58,056 nt of DNA, from positions 1 through 58,056 of the forward strand of contig JARKPK010000092.1 in NCBI GenBank assembly GCA_029975295.1. The letters run 5' to 3'. The translations under genes were made by a program, and so were the position numbers. This document shows, piece after piece, positions 8,664 through 15,994 of the stretch (within the stretch, counting starts at the first letter, position 1; every line of letters begins with the position of its first letter). This stretch comes from Thermoguttaceae bacterium. GTDB taxonomy: Bacteria > Planctomycetota > Planctomycetia > Pirellulales > Thermoguttaceae. A model generated the notes under the pieces. It was not told the DNA's origin, searched no databases, and worked only from the letters and a program-made list of their open reading frames with translations.

Positions 8664-8891
8664 TCAGGCCCAATCGAGGCCGGTGTTTCGGCGGATGCGT
8701 TCTTCGTAGTTGCCCAACAGTCCGCCAATCACTTCCCAGCCGTGGGGCAGACGAATCTCGATATCGCCCTGGCGATTGACGCGGATGATGCTCTCGTCGT
8801 TCAGTCCGACTTGCCGCAATGCCGCCAGCGGCACCTCGTCGTCGTGCAGCAACTTCAGCAGCGTTTTGCCCGACATCTCAATGAACTGCAT
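8664..8891 (-). CDS. Small conserved-looking protein, 75 aa
   Basis: ATG 8891 follows an AAGGGGC ribosome binding site at about 9 nt. A longer frame to 8978 has unconvincing N-terminal sequence. The protein (MQFIEMSGKTLLKLL...) reads as a compact alpha/beta domain with a VNRQGDIEIRL strand pair and an acidic/Trp-containing end (NTGLDWA). It has its own terminator and no close same-strand partner (rsmA ends 387 bp upstream of its start). I do not recognise a named family; it resembles small planctomycete-restricted proteins, which is impression rather than search. No signal peptide. Confidence 0.7.
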   Translation of the reverse strand: MQFIEMSGKTLLKLLHDDEVPLAALRQVGLNDESIIRVNRQGDIEIRLPHGWEVIGGLLGNYEERIRRNTGLDWA

Positions 8892-9278
8892 CCGCGATTG
8901 CCCCTTTTTCGGCCGACGAACATGCTGAGAGACAAGACACCCGCGACTAACTACTGAACCCGGGAAAACCGCTTCCACTTTGCCAACGCCCGCGATCGGC
9001 GGGAGCCCCGCCTTACGTTTTCGGGCCTTACCGCGTTCCTGTTCCGAGCCCTCCCCAAGCCCGCAAACAACAGTGGCCGACGCTCTTCTTCAAAGGACCT
9101 CGGGTTGTCGGGCGTGCGGCAAGGACGGGCGGGCGCCGTCTCGTGCGGCAATCGCCGTTTCTGGCCCGAAAGTCCCATTGATCGTAGCATCGCCCCCTTC
9201 GGTCCGTCAACGAATCGATCGGGCGTTCGGAAGGCTGAAGCGAACCGAAAGAGACCGGCGGAACAGCACGCCGCGTGC
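8892..9278. other. Gap between rsmA and the small 75-aa gene
   Basis: 387 bp. No plausible gene, promoter consensus or stable hairpin was seen on either strand. Confidence 0.4.
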
Positions 9279-10253
9279 TTACGCATCGGTGGAATGGTCG
9301 TCCGCGTCAGAACCGCTCTCGGCGTCGTCGGCAGCGTCTGCGACGGCCAACGGCGGGCAGGCGGCGGAGACAACCCTGCTGAGGCGGATGAACTCCTCGA
9401 CGGAGAGTTGTTCGGCCCGACGCTGCGGGTCGATGCCTGCCTCGGCCAGAACGCGATCGACCTGCGGCTTATCGAGCAATCCTTTGAAGGCGCTGAGCAA
9501 TTCGGCGCGGACAAACTTGCGGCGATGCAGAAACATGGCCCGGGCAAACCGGTGGAAGAACCCATGATCGCCGGTTCGTTCGCGGAGCCGGGGATCGAAC
9601 CGCACCCGCACAAAGGCCGACGACACCTTCGGGCGAGGCCAAAAGACCTCGCGGGGCAGGATGCGCAATACCTCCGCGGTCGCCTGGCTTTGAAGCCAAA
9701 CGCTGAGCGACCCGTAGTCTTTTGTTCCGGGTTGGGCCACCACGCGATCAGCCAGTTCTTTCTGGATGGTGACGGTCATCGACTCCGGCGGATCATCGAG
9801 GGCGAGCAAGTTCATCATCAACGGGGTGGCGATCGCGTAGGGCAGATTGGCCGCCAGCTTCCAAGGGCGACGACCGTCGCGGCGACCGGCCACTTCGGCC
9901 AAAACCCCGGCGTCGAGCCGGTGCTTGCCTTCGAGAACGTCGGCCAAAACAAGCGTAACGTTCGAAAAGCCGGCCAACTCCTCACGAGCCAACTGGTGCA
10001 TCGCCCGATCGATCTCGACAGAGACGACATGCGACGCCATAGCCGCCAAACGCTGGGTGAGCGAACCCGTGCCCGTGCCGACTTCGAGCACGACGTCGTC
10101 GGGTCCAATCTGCGCCTCGGCCGCCAAGACGTCGAGCAAATTCAAGTCGATCAAAAAGTTCTGTCCGTATTGAACCCGCGGCCTGATGCCCACCTCGGCA
10201 AAACGGCGTTGAAGGTAGCTCAGGGTTTGTCGCGGCGAACGGTTTTCTACCAT
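9279..10253 (-). CDS. rsmA: 16S rRNA (adenine1518-N6/adenine1519-N6)-dimethyltransferase
   Basis: 324 aa, slightly longer than usual because of an acidic C-terminal tail (SGSDADDHSTDA). KsgA/RsmA dimethylates two adjacent adenosines near the 3' end of 16S rRNA late in 30S assembly. Seen: GQNFLI (30-35), SAM-binding motif I LEVGTGTGSLT (56-66), the acidic SVEID (78-82), catalytic motif NLPYAIATPL (136-145), and the C-terminal helical domain with WPRPKVSSAFVRV. It is on the minus strand, 181 bp from the zinc-ribbon gene upstream in transcription. Assignment is firm. Confidence 0.96.
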   Translation of the reverse strand: MVENRSPRQTLSYLQRRFAEVGIRPRVQYGQNFLIDLNLLDVLAAEAQIGPDDVVLEVGTGTGSLTQRLAAMASHVVSVEIDRAMHQLAREELAGFSNVTLVLADVLEGKHRLDAGVLAEVAGRRDGRRPWKLAANLPYAIATPLMMNLLALDDPPESMTVTIQKELADRVVAQPGTKDYGSLSVWLQSQATAEVLRILPREVFWPRPKVSSAFVRVRFDPRLRERTGDHGFFHRFARAMFLHRRKFVRAELLSAFKGLLDKPQVDRVLAEAGIDPQRRAEQLSVEEFIRLSRVVSAACPPLAVADAADDAESGSDADDHSTDA

Positions 10254-10434
10254 CGGGCTGGCGTTCTTTCAGGGGCGAAGTTGCGGCTCGCTTCGGCAAG
10301 GCGGTTGTTCCAGCGAGACAGATCCACACAAAAAAATCGGCCGCGCGGCCCAATCAGCGGACAACAAAGTTGAAGCGATTTCGGTCTTTCGCGGTATCGC
10401 TCCGTGCAATGCACGTCAGCGATGCCGCCGCGAG

Positions 10435-11526
10435 TTACATGAGCGACAGCGCCCCCCAGGCAACCAGCGCCGCCGCCACGCCAAGGGCCACGGCGATGGC
10501 GACCTTCACGGCCGACACCGGCTTGGCGCCCGTAACCCGTCCCGTTTGCCCGTTCATCACAAAGCGGTAATTCTTGCCCCGATAACGATAGGTGAGCATG
10601 TACACGGGCAACAAAACAAGATCGGAATTGATATCGCTGAAACCGGTGCTCACGGAGAGCCCGCGGTGCTCGTCTCCCGGAAGGTGATTGGCCACGGCGT
10701 TTTGTTCGCGGCGTTGGAACTCTTCGGTGGCGATGGTCAGCGCTTCCTCGCGGGCGACCGAATACTCCTCGGCCGCCCAACCGGCCAGGAATTGCGGGCG
10801 ATAGCGCTTCAACGCAGCCAATCGGTACGGCTGCATCTGCAACGCCACCTGATGCGGCAATCCGCCGCTGGCCGAGATGAGAAACCCGCTGTAATACGCG
10901 TGATGCCCTCCGCGGAGCGGCCACCACTCCGTTTCGCGGACGCGCCGCGTTTTCGTCACGGTTTTCCCGTTTTCCACGGTGGTGTATGTTTCGGTGCGGT
11001 ACCAGTATTCGCCGATCTGCGCCGACCACGAACTGCGCGCCAAGAGCGTGAACGACCAGAACGGCACATACACCCCGCGCAACTGCTCGACGATCTCCGC
11101 GCGCGCCAGATCGCGCGGGCGAAACCACGAGTTGCTTTGGAACCAGCGGCGAAATCGGTCGCGGGCGTCGTCGAGCGGGATGGCGAACCCGATCACGAAC
11201 TCCGGATCCTGCCGGCCGGTTTCCGCCGGAGGCAACTCAACAACATAGGTCGAATCGCAAAACGCGCAAACATAGCTCCGCTGATCCGGGTCGATTTGAA
11301 CCTCGGCCCCGCAATTGTTGCATTTCAAGTGCCGGACAGCGGCCGGCGTGCCCGGGGCCGACCGGTCGATGGCCCCTTCGGCGCTGGCGGCGCCGCACGC
11401 GGGGCAGAAGCGGTCGCCGCTTTCCATGGGCGACCCGCACGAACCACAGGCCGACGCGCCGGCGCTGGGAAGCGGCAAGTCGGGCGCAAGTTCAACGTCG
11501 TAAATCTCAGAAGCGCTTACGGCCAT
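10435..11526 (-). CDS. Double zinc-ribbon protein with C-terminal membrane anchor
   Basis: 363 aa. Two zinc ribbons open the protein: CGSCGSPMESGDRFCPACG (about 27-45) and CNNCGAEVQ...YVCAFC (about 70-91), both with paired CxxC knuckles. A globular region of about 230 residues follows, rich in aromatic residues (RGVYVPFWSFTLLARSSW, GEYWYRTETYTTVENG), then a single transmembrane helix at the end (VAIAVALGVAAALVAWGAL). It looks like a tail-anchored, cytoplasm-facing protein. Similar zinc-ribbon proteins are often mis-annotated as primosomal protein N'; nothing here supports a helicase. Role unknown. Its neighbours, rsmA and the glycosidase, give no clear hint. Confidence 0.75.
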   Translation of the reverse strand: MAVSASEIYDVELAPDLPLPSAGASACGSCGSPMESGDRFCPACGAASAEGAIDRSAPGTPAAVRHLKCNNCGAEVQIDPDQRSYVCAFCDSTYVVELPPAETGRQDPEFVIGFAIPLDDARDRFRRWFQSNSWFRPRDLARAEIVEQLRGVYVPFWSFTLLARSSWSAQIGEYWYRTETYTTVENGKTVTKTRRVRETEWWPLRGGHHAYYSGFLISASGGLPHQVALQMQPYRLAALKRYRPQFLAGWAAEEYSVAREEALTIATEEFQRREQNAVANHLPGDEHRGLSVSTGFSDINSDLVLLPVYMLTYRYRGKNYRFVMNGQTGRVTGAKPVSAVKVAIAVALGVAAALVAWGALSLM

Positions 11527-11769
11527 CGAACGCCCTCCCCATCCCTTTCAACCGGTTCGCCGCACACGCCCCGCAACACCGGCCATCCTTCGCCGACCCG
11601 AAACGCTCCGGTTTGCCGCAAACGGCGATTCTCGACAGGCATCGTGCAATCCGGCCCATTGTGTACCCCGGTCGGCGCTTCTGCAAGCGGACCGACCACC
11701 TCCGTCCGCCGGCATGGCAGACAGTCCGCCGATTCCGCCCATCGAAAAGAACGCCAGAGGCGAAAGGGG

Positions 11770-12732
11770 TCAATCGTCTTGGGCCGTGGAAACGGTCAGC
11801 AGAACCGGAACGGGCCGCACGACGATCTTGACGCCCAAAAGCCGATCGGAAGGGCTGTTGACCACGCGCAATGCGCCGTCGGCGCCGCGCACGGCCATCA
11901 CGCTGCTGCCACCGCCGTCGAGGTTGATAGCGCGGAATGAACCTTGTTCCGCCATCAACCCGGCCAACTCGTCCAAGGTCATCCCTTCGCTGAATCCCGG
12001 CTGACGGCCATCGACGACGACCAGAAGGAGAACTCGGCCCTCCCGGTCCAGTCCGATGGCCGTTCGGGGATGCCGCGGCCCGCCCGGCTCGACGCACGGT
12101 TTGCCCTCGCGGACAAGCCAACCGAAGCCCGCAACGCCATCCCGGACGGCTTTTTCTCCCGCAGCCTCATCGAACCGGACTCGCCCCTCGGAATCGAACC
12201 AAACCGAGGGATAACCGCGTTGCGGGGGGCTGAAGATCGTGCCGCGCGCCGCAGCCAAGCCCTGAATATCGACCGCTTGGCCCGAGTGCCATCGCCGATT
12301 CCGTCGGCCGTCGGCATCGGGAATCGCGTCCCAAGGGTTGGCATTGACGAAGGCAACCACACGCGGGCCGTCGCCCAGTTTGAGCGGATTGGTCAGAGCC
12401 GCCTCGGCGGGGCCATCGGCGTCGGGATCCGGTGCAACCGCCGCACCGGCGCGAACCTTTCCCGACCGCAAATCGACCCGCAGCAAATGCGCCCGATTGA
12501 GAACGGGGTTCTTCAGGTCGATCCGCCGGTGGTCCCAGCCCGAACGAGCCAGTTCCGTCGCGGTCGTCGGCTCGGCTGCCGCGCCCACCGCAACGACAAA
12601 CGAAACCCCAGCCACAAAGAGCCACCCATGAAGCCAAGAGCGGCGCAGACCGTTCCCCGGTCGCAGTTTCCGGCCAAGGCTGCGCCAGGCGGCGGGACGG
12701 ATTCGCTCGGTCGTCATCGGACAATCACTCAT
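11770..12732 (-). CDS. Exported phosphodiester glycosidase family protein (NAGPA domain)
   Basis: 320 aa from ATG 12732, preceded by AAGGGGC at about 5 nt; a longer frame to 12774 lacks such a site. A basic N-terminus and hydrophobic stretch (WLFVAGVSFVVAVGAAAEP) form a signal peptide or anchor. The C-terminal half carries the family hallmarks HPRTAIGLDREGRVLLLVV, DGRQPGFSEGMTLDELA and the glycine-rich INLDGGGSSVM. The family includes the human enzyme that uncovers mannose 6-phosphate by removing GlcNAc from a phosphodiester. Bacterial members act on envelope or extracellular phosphodiester sugars. The specific substrate is unknown. Divergent from the GNAT gene. Confidence 0.85.
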   Translation of the reverse strand: MSDCPMTTERIRPAAWRSLGRKLRPGNGLRRSWLHGWLFVAGVSFVVAVGAAAEPTTATELARSGWDHRRIDLKNPVLNRAHLLRVDLRSGKVRAGAAVAPDPDADGPAEAALTNPLKLGDGPRVVAFVNANPWDAIPDADGRRNRRWHSGQAVDIQGLAAARGTIFSPPQRGYPSVWFDSEGRVRFDEAAGEKAVRDGVAGFGWLVREGKPCVEPGGPRHPRTAIGLDREGRVLLLVVVDGRQPGFSEGMTLDELAGLMAEQGSFRAINLDGGGSSVMAVRGADGALRVVNSPSDRLLGVKIVVRPVPVLLTVSTAQDD

Positions 12733-13147
12733 GGCAGCCCCTTTGCAACCGATCATAGACACCTCGCAGAGCACGGCGTTGGCGACCTTCGTCGCGCCGT
12801 TGACCCAAAACGGGCGTCGCGCCTCGCGACAAACGACAAGCCTTACCGCAAACCCAGTCTAGCAACGGCACCGGTCCGCGGGAATCGAGCGGCCCGGCTT
12901 GCACGGCCCAGCGCCGCTATTCGCGCGGCATCGCTCGACGATTACAATGGGGGCCGAGCAATCGATACGGGACGGCAGCGTCGGCCATGCGGGCCGGGCT
13001 GCGCCGTCGAGGGGCGATGGGCCGACGTGGTTCGGCGCGAACACGCTTCGAAGCCGATCGTGCCGGCGCATGCGGGCAAAGCATCCCCTGATCGACGGCG
13101 ATGGCGGGACGGAACAGAGTCTCCTGGTCAAACGCGGCAGCGGCGGG
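12733..13147. other. Divergent gap upstream of the GNAT gene
   Basis: 415 bp between oppositely oriented genes. A TACAAT (12943-12948) matches the -10 consensus at 5 of 6 bases on the plus strand, but no -35 element lies at the right distance. Frames continuing upstream of 13148 are Arg-rich and unconvincing. Confidence 0.35.
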
Positions 13148-14095
13148 ATGGTCATCTATCGTTCCTTTCGCAACACGGATCCCCCGCGGCTGGCTGAGTT
13201 GCTGCGCGCGCATGTCGGGCGAATCGATCTTCCCTCGCATGTGACGATGGATTTGCTCGAACAACTCGTTTTCGCCAAGCTCTACTTCGACTACGACGGT
13301 TTGATCCTTGCGTGCGAGGGCGACCGGCTGATCGGATTCGTCCACGCGGGATTCGGGGCCGATCCGGGGGGCGAAGGGATCGACCGCAGCGTCGGCGTGA
13401 TTGCCTGGCTGCTCATGCAGCCCGACGCGGCAGGCCCCGAGCTGGCCGCCGAACTGATTCAGCAGGCCGAGGCGTATTTGCGCCGGCACGGCGCGCAACG
13501 ATTGGTTGCCGGCAGCCTTCGGCCGCACTGCCCCTTTTACGCCGGCATTTTGGGATTGGCCGAGCCGCCCGGCGTCAGCCAGTTCGACGAAGCGTTCGAA
13601 CGCGCCCTGCTGTCGCTGGGGTTCCATCCGCAACTGCGCACGATCACCCATCAGCGGACGCTGGCGGATTTCGAGGCGCCGATCGACCGCCGGCAGATGG
13701 ATATCCGCCGACGGATGATCGTCGAGGCAACGGTGGACGTGCCGACGCGCACTTGGTGGGAGGCCTGCCTGTGGAACGAATTCGAGTTGACGCGGCTCGA
13801 CCTGATGCCGCGCGGATCGAAGCAGGCGGCCGCTTCGGCCGTCTTTCGCGCGCTCGAGGCCGCCGGTTCGTCCACGGCCTACCGCGGCGCCGGGTTGATC
13901 GACATCACGGTCGATGAAAACTACCGGCGCAGAGGACTAGCCGTCTATCTTCTCAGCGAAGCATGCCGGCAATTCTCCCGGCAAGGAATGACGCACCTTT
14001 TCGCACTGGTGCGCACAGGCGACCTGCCCGCCGAGGGATTGCTCGCCAAGGTCGGATTCAAGCCGGCGTTTCGCGGCACTCTGTACGAGAAATAG
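13148..14095 (+). CDS. Tandem GNAT-family acetyltransferase
   Basis: 315 aa from ATG 13148 (MVIYRSFRNTDPPRLAELL), chosen because the GNAT fold begins there; upstream in-frame sequence is not protein-like. The N-terminal half (about 1-150) has GNAT features (DGLILACEGDRLIGFVHAGF; then a degenerate acetyl-CoA region). The C-terminal half (about 180-315) is better preserved, with the pyrophosphate-binding VDENYRRRGLAVYLLSEA (Q/RxxGxG/A-like) followed by GMTHLFALVRTGDLPAEGLLAKVGFK. The second domain is therefore probably the catalytic one. Acceptor unknown. The neighbouring minus-strand ferredoxin ends 15 bp away and is convergent, so no operon clue is available. Confidence 0.82.
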   Translation: MVIYRSFRNTDPPRLAELLRAHVGRIDLPSHVTMDLLEQLVFAKLYFDYDGLILACEGDRLIGFVHAGFGADPGGEGIDRSVGVIAWLLMQPDAAGPELAAELIQQAEAYLRRHGAQRLVAGSLRPHCPFYAGILGLAEPPGVSQFDEAFERALLSLGFHPQLRTITHQRTLADFEAPIDRRQMDIRRRMIVEATVDVPTRTWWEACLWNEFELTRLDLMPRGSKQAAASAVFRALEAAGSSTAYRGAGLIDITVDENYRRRGLAVYLLSEACRQFSRQGMTHLFALVRTGDLPAEGLLAKVGFKPAFRGTLYEK

Positions 14096-14110
14096 GGCGA
14101 CCGCCCGACG

Positions 14111-14281
14111 CTACATGCTGATCGCTTCGGTCGGGCAAACGTCGACGCACGCACCGCAATCGCCGCAGGTATCGGGATCGATGACGGCCAAACCGTCTTG
14201 CATCGAAATGGCTTCCAATGGGCACGACTCGATGCACGATTCGCAACCGGTGCACTTTTCCTTATCAACTACTGCTGCCAT
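14111..14281 (-). CDS. 2[4Fe-4S] ferredoxin
   Basis: 56 aa from ATG 14281, with GGGGAG in front at suitable spacing; a longer frame to 14476 is not protein-like. Two complete cluster motifs: CTGCESCIESCP (10-21) and CGDCGACVDVCP (39-50), each CxxCxxCxxxCP, related by internal duplication. Length and layout are those of clostridial-type ferredoxins carrying low-potential electrons in the cytoplasm. The partner enzyme is not evident nearby. A candidate promoter lies about 200 nt upstream. Very secure as a ferredoxin; its pathway is unknown. Confidence 0.95.
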   Translation of the reverse strand: MAAVVDKEKCTGCESCIESCPLEAISMQDGLAVIDPDTCGDCGACVDVCPTEAISM

Positions 14282-14662
14282 GAACGGTTCTCCCCAAAAG
14301 CGACCTAGCCCCGGTTGAATCGCGGCTCCCATGCCGACCATCCCGCTGACGGTCTTGTCACTGGCGCCTTTCCGGGCTTCCGCGAGCGCGGCCGCCCACT
14401 TGGGCCTGAGGTTGCCGAACGGGGGCGCCGACCGCCCTTCGCCCGCCGACCTTGCCCAACGCGCCGCCGCACGCAATCGGAAACTTGAACATAATCAATC
14501 GGCCCGCCGCGTCAAGTCCCTTGAGAAACAACCGTTTCAGATCGCCGCTTTATCGCAAATCCTTTGGCGAAAAAGGCATTTGAATAACGTGAGTGTAATC
14601 GCCGCCGCCGGCGTTCATCGCCTTCCGCCCCGTGTTGCCAACGCCCTTTGGTGCCAAGACAA
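14282..14662. other. Gap upstream of the ferredoxin gene
   Basis: 381 bp. It holds the candidate minus-strand promoter at 14488-14515 and no other gene. Frames that extend the ferredoxin upstream are Ala/Arg-rich without a ribosome binding site. Confidence 0.4.
14488..14515 (-). promoter_or_regulatory. Possible promoter of the ferredoxin gene
   Basis: On the minus strand TTGACG (14515-14510), a 16-nt spacer, and TATGTT (14493-14488). The -35 matches 5 of 6 and the -10 matches 4 of 6. It would give a leader of about 200 nt. Confidence 0.35.
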
Positions 14663-15691
14663 TCAATCAACGCTTGCCTGCCGGCTGAATCGATCGGCCC
14701 AATAGAGCGGCTCGGGCAGGCGGCGGCCGCCGGTCATCTGTCGCACCCAACGCTCGGCAAAGCTCACATCGCAACGGTGCCCCGGCGAAATGAAGACGCA
14801 CTTCCGGCTCGACTTGCTCGGCCGAAACGCAACGCCGAGCCGTTGCCCGCCCACAACGATCGGCTCCGAATGGCCCGTTGCGATGCCCGCGGTGTCGCAT
14901 CGCCCCAGCAGCGGCGTCTTGCTCACGCCGACCGAAGGCAGACCGGCCAGCACGCCCAAATGAACGGCAATCCCCGCCCCCCGCGGATGCAGCGTTCCGC
15001 TGCCGTCGATCATCAACAGATCGGGCTCGTGACCTTCCGTTTGGAGTCGGTCGAGCAATTCCGCATAGGCGGGCAATTCGCGGAACGCCAGCAGCGAGCT
15101 GATGTAGGGGAAGCCGACCGGCCGGCGAATCACATTGCGGACAAGCAGCGCGCCTTCCCCGTCGCAGATCGTACAAGCTGCTTGAATCGTTCCATCGCTG
15201 CGATACGCGGCGTCGAAACCGGCGATCCGTCGCGGCGGCTGCCGCGGAGTTTGATCGCTGCGCAAGGCGGCCACGCGGTTCTGAAGGTCGACCAGCGCGG
15301 CCAGCGGCCGATCGCATTGAAACCCCGTGAACAGAAACCGATCGATCTCCAACCGCGGCGGCCATGCGCCGTCATCGGCGGCCATTGCTACGCCTTCGCT
15401 GCGAAGAAGCGAAACCTTTTCGGCGGTTGGTCCCGCAATGAACGGGCCCGGCTCGCCCGAGGCACGGACAATGCGATGGCAGCGGCAACCATCGCAATGA
15501 TCGTGATCGGCCGACCATTGCGCCACCCACACGGCGGCCCCGCGAAACCCAAGCGCCTCGGCCAGCGCGCCGCACGTGGCGACCCGGCCCGCGGGAATCT
15601 GCGCGACCAACTCGGCCAAGGCCGATTCCAAGTTCGGCAGCGGCGGGAGCAGCGACGAACGATCTAACGGCATTCGTATTCGCCGATTCAT
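14663..15691 (-). CDS. Alkyltransferase-like / endonuclease V fusion protein
   Basis: 342 aa from ATG 15691; ATGs at 15703 and 15673 are alternatives, and none has a clear ribosome binding site. Residues about 18-105 match the C-terminal domain of O6-alkylguanine alkyltransferases: IPAGRVATCGALAEALG as the helix-turn-helix, and CHRIV at 71-75 with the nucleophile cysteine C71. The usual PCHR is RCHR, the arginine-finger AARAVG is AAVWVA, and the Asn before the active site is missing. Residues about 130-340 are endonuclease V, which nicks beside deoxyinosine: GFDAAY (D160), LAFRELP (E205), MIDGSG (D229) and HPRGAGIAVHLGVL are intact. The same AGT-EndoV order is known from the archaeon Ferroplasma acidarmanus. 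The EndoV half is probably active; the AGT half is uncertain. Confidence 0.88.
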   Translation of the reverse strand: MNRRIRMPLDRSSLLPPLPNLESALAELVAQIPAGRVATCGALAEALGFRGAAVWVAQWSADHDHCDGCRCHRIVRASGEPGPFIAGPTAEKVSLLRSEGVAMAADDGAWPPRLEIDRFLFTGFQCDRPLAALVDLQNRVAALRSDQTPRQPPRRIAGFDAAYRSDGTIQAACTICDGEGALLVRNVIRRPVGFPYISSLLAFRELPAYAELLDRLQTEGHEPDLLMIDGSGTLHPRGAGIAVHLGVLAGLPSVGVSKTPLLGRCDTAGIATGHSEPIVVGGQRLGVAFRPSKSSRKCVFISPGHRCDVSFAERWVRQMTGGRRLPEPLYWADRFSRQASVD

Positions 15692-15994
15692 GCGCGCCAG
15701 CATATCGCCGAGCAACCCGTTGCGAAAGCCGGTCGCGACATTCGGAAAGAATCGCCCGCGGCATCGGGTGAAATTGGCCGGCGGCGGGCGACCGAACCCG
15801 CCACATCTGCCGCGGCGACTGGTTGCACGATGGCGTGCGCGCCCGCTACACTGAGCGTCGCTCGCCAAAACTGCGTTCTGGGGCGGCTCCGGCAAAGCCG
15901 CTCGCCGCCGTCGCCTGCGACACCGTGCGGCGGAGCGGAACGGCGTTGCCCGGCCCCTCTGGCATTCCCGGTTTGATTCTCACTGGAACCGATC
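15692..15994. other. Divergent gap between the EndoV fusion and the beta-helix gene
   Basis: 303 bp. It holds one candidate plus-strand promoter (15823-15852). The EndoV frame stays open to 15895, but that part is Arg/Pro-rich and unlikely to be translated. Confidence 0.35.
15823..15852 (+). promoter_or_regulatory. Possible promoter of the beta-helix gene
   Basis: TTGCAC (15823-15828), 18-nt spacer, TACACT (15847-15852). Each box matches 4 of 6 consensus bases. About 140 nt ahead of the start codon. Confidence 0.3.

Noticed and set aside
9560-9620. tRNA-like stretch (GGGATCGAACCG)
   Set aside because: It lies inside rsmA coding sequence, and no cloverleaf can be formed around it.
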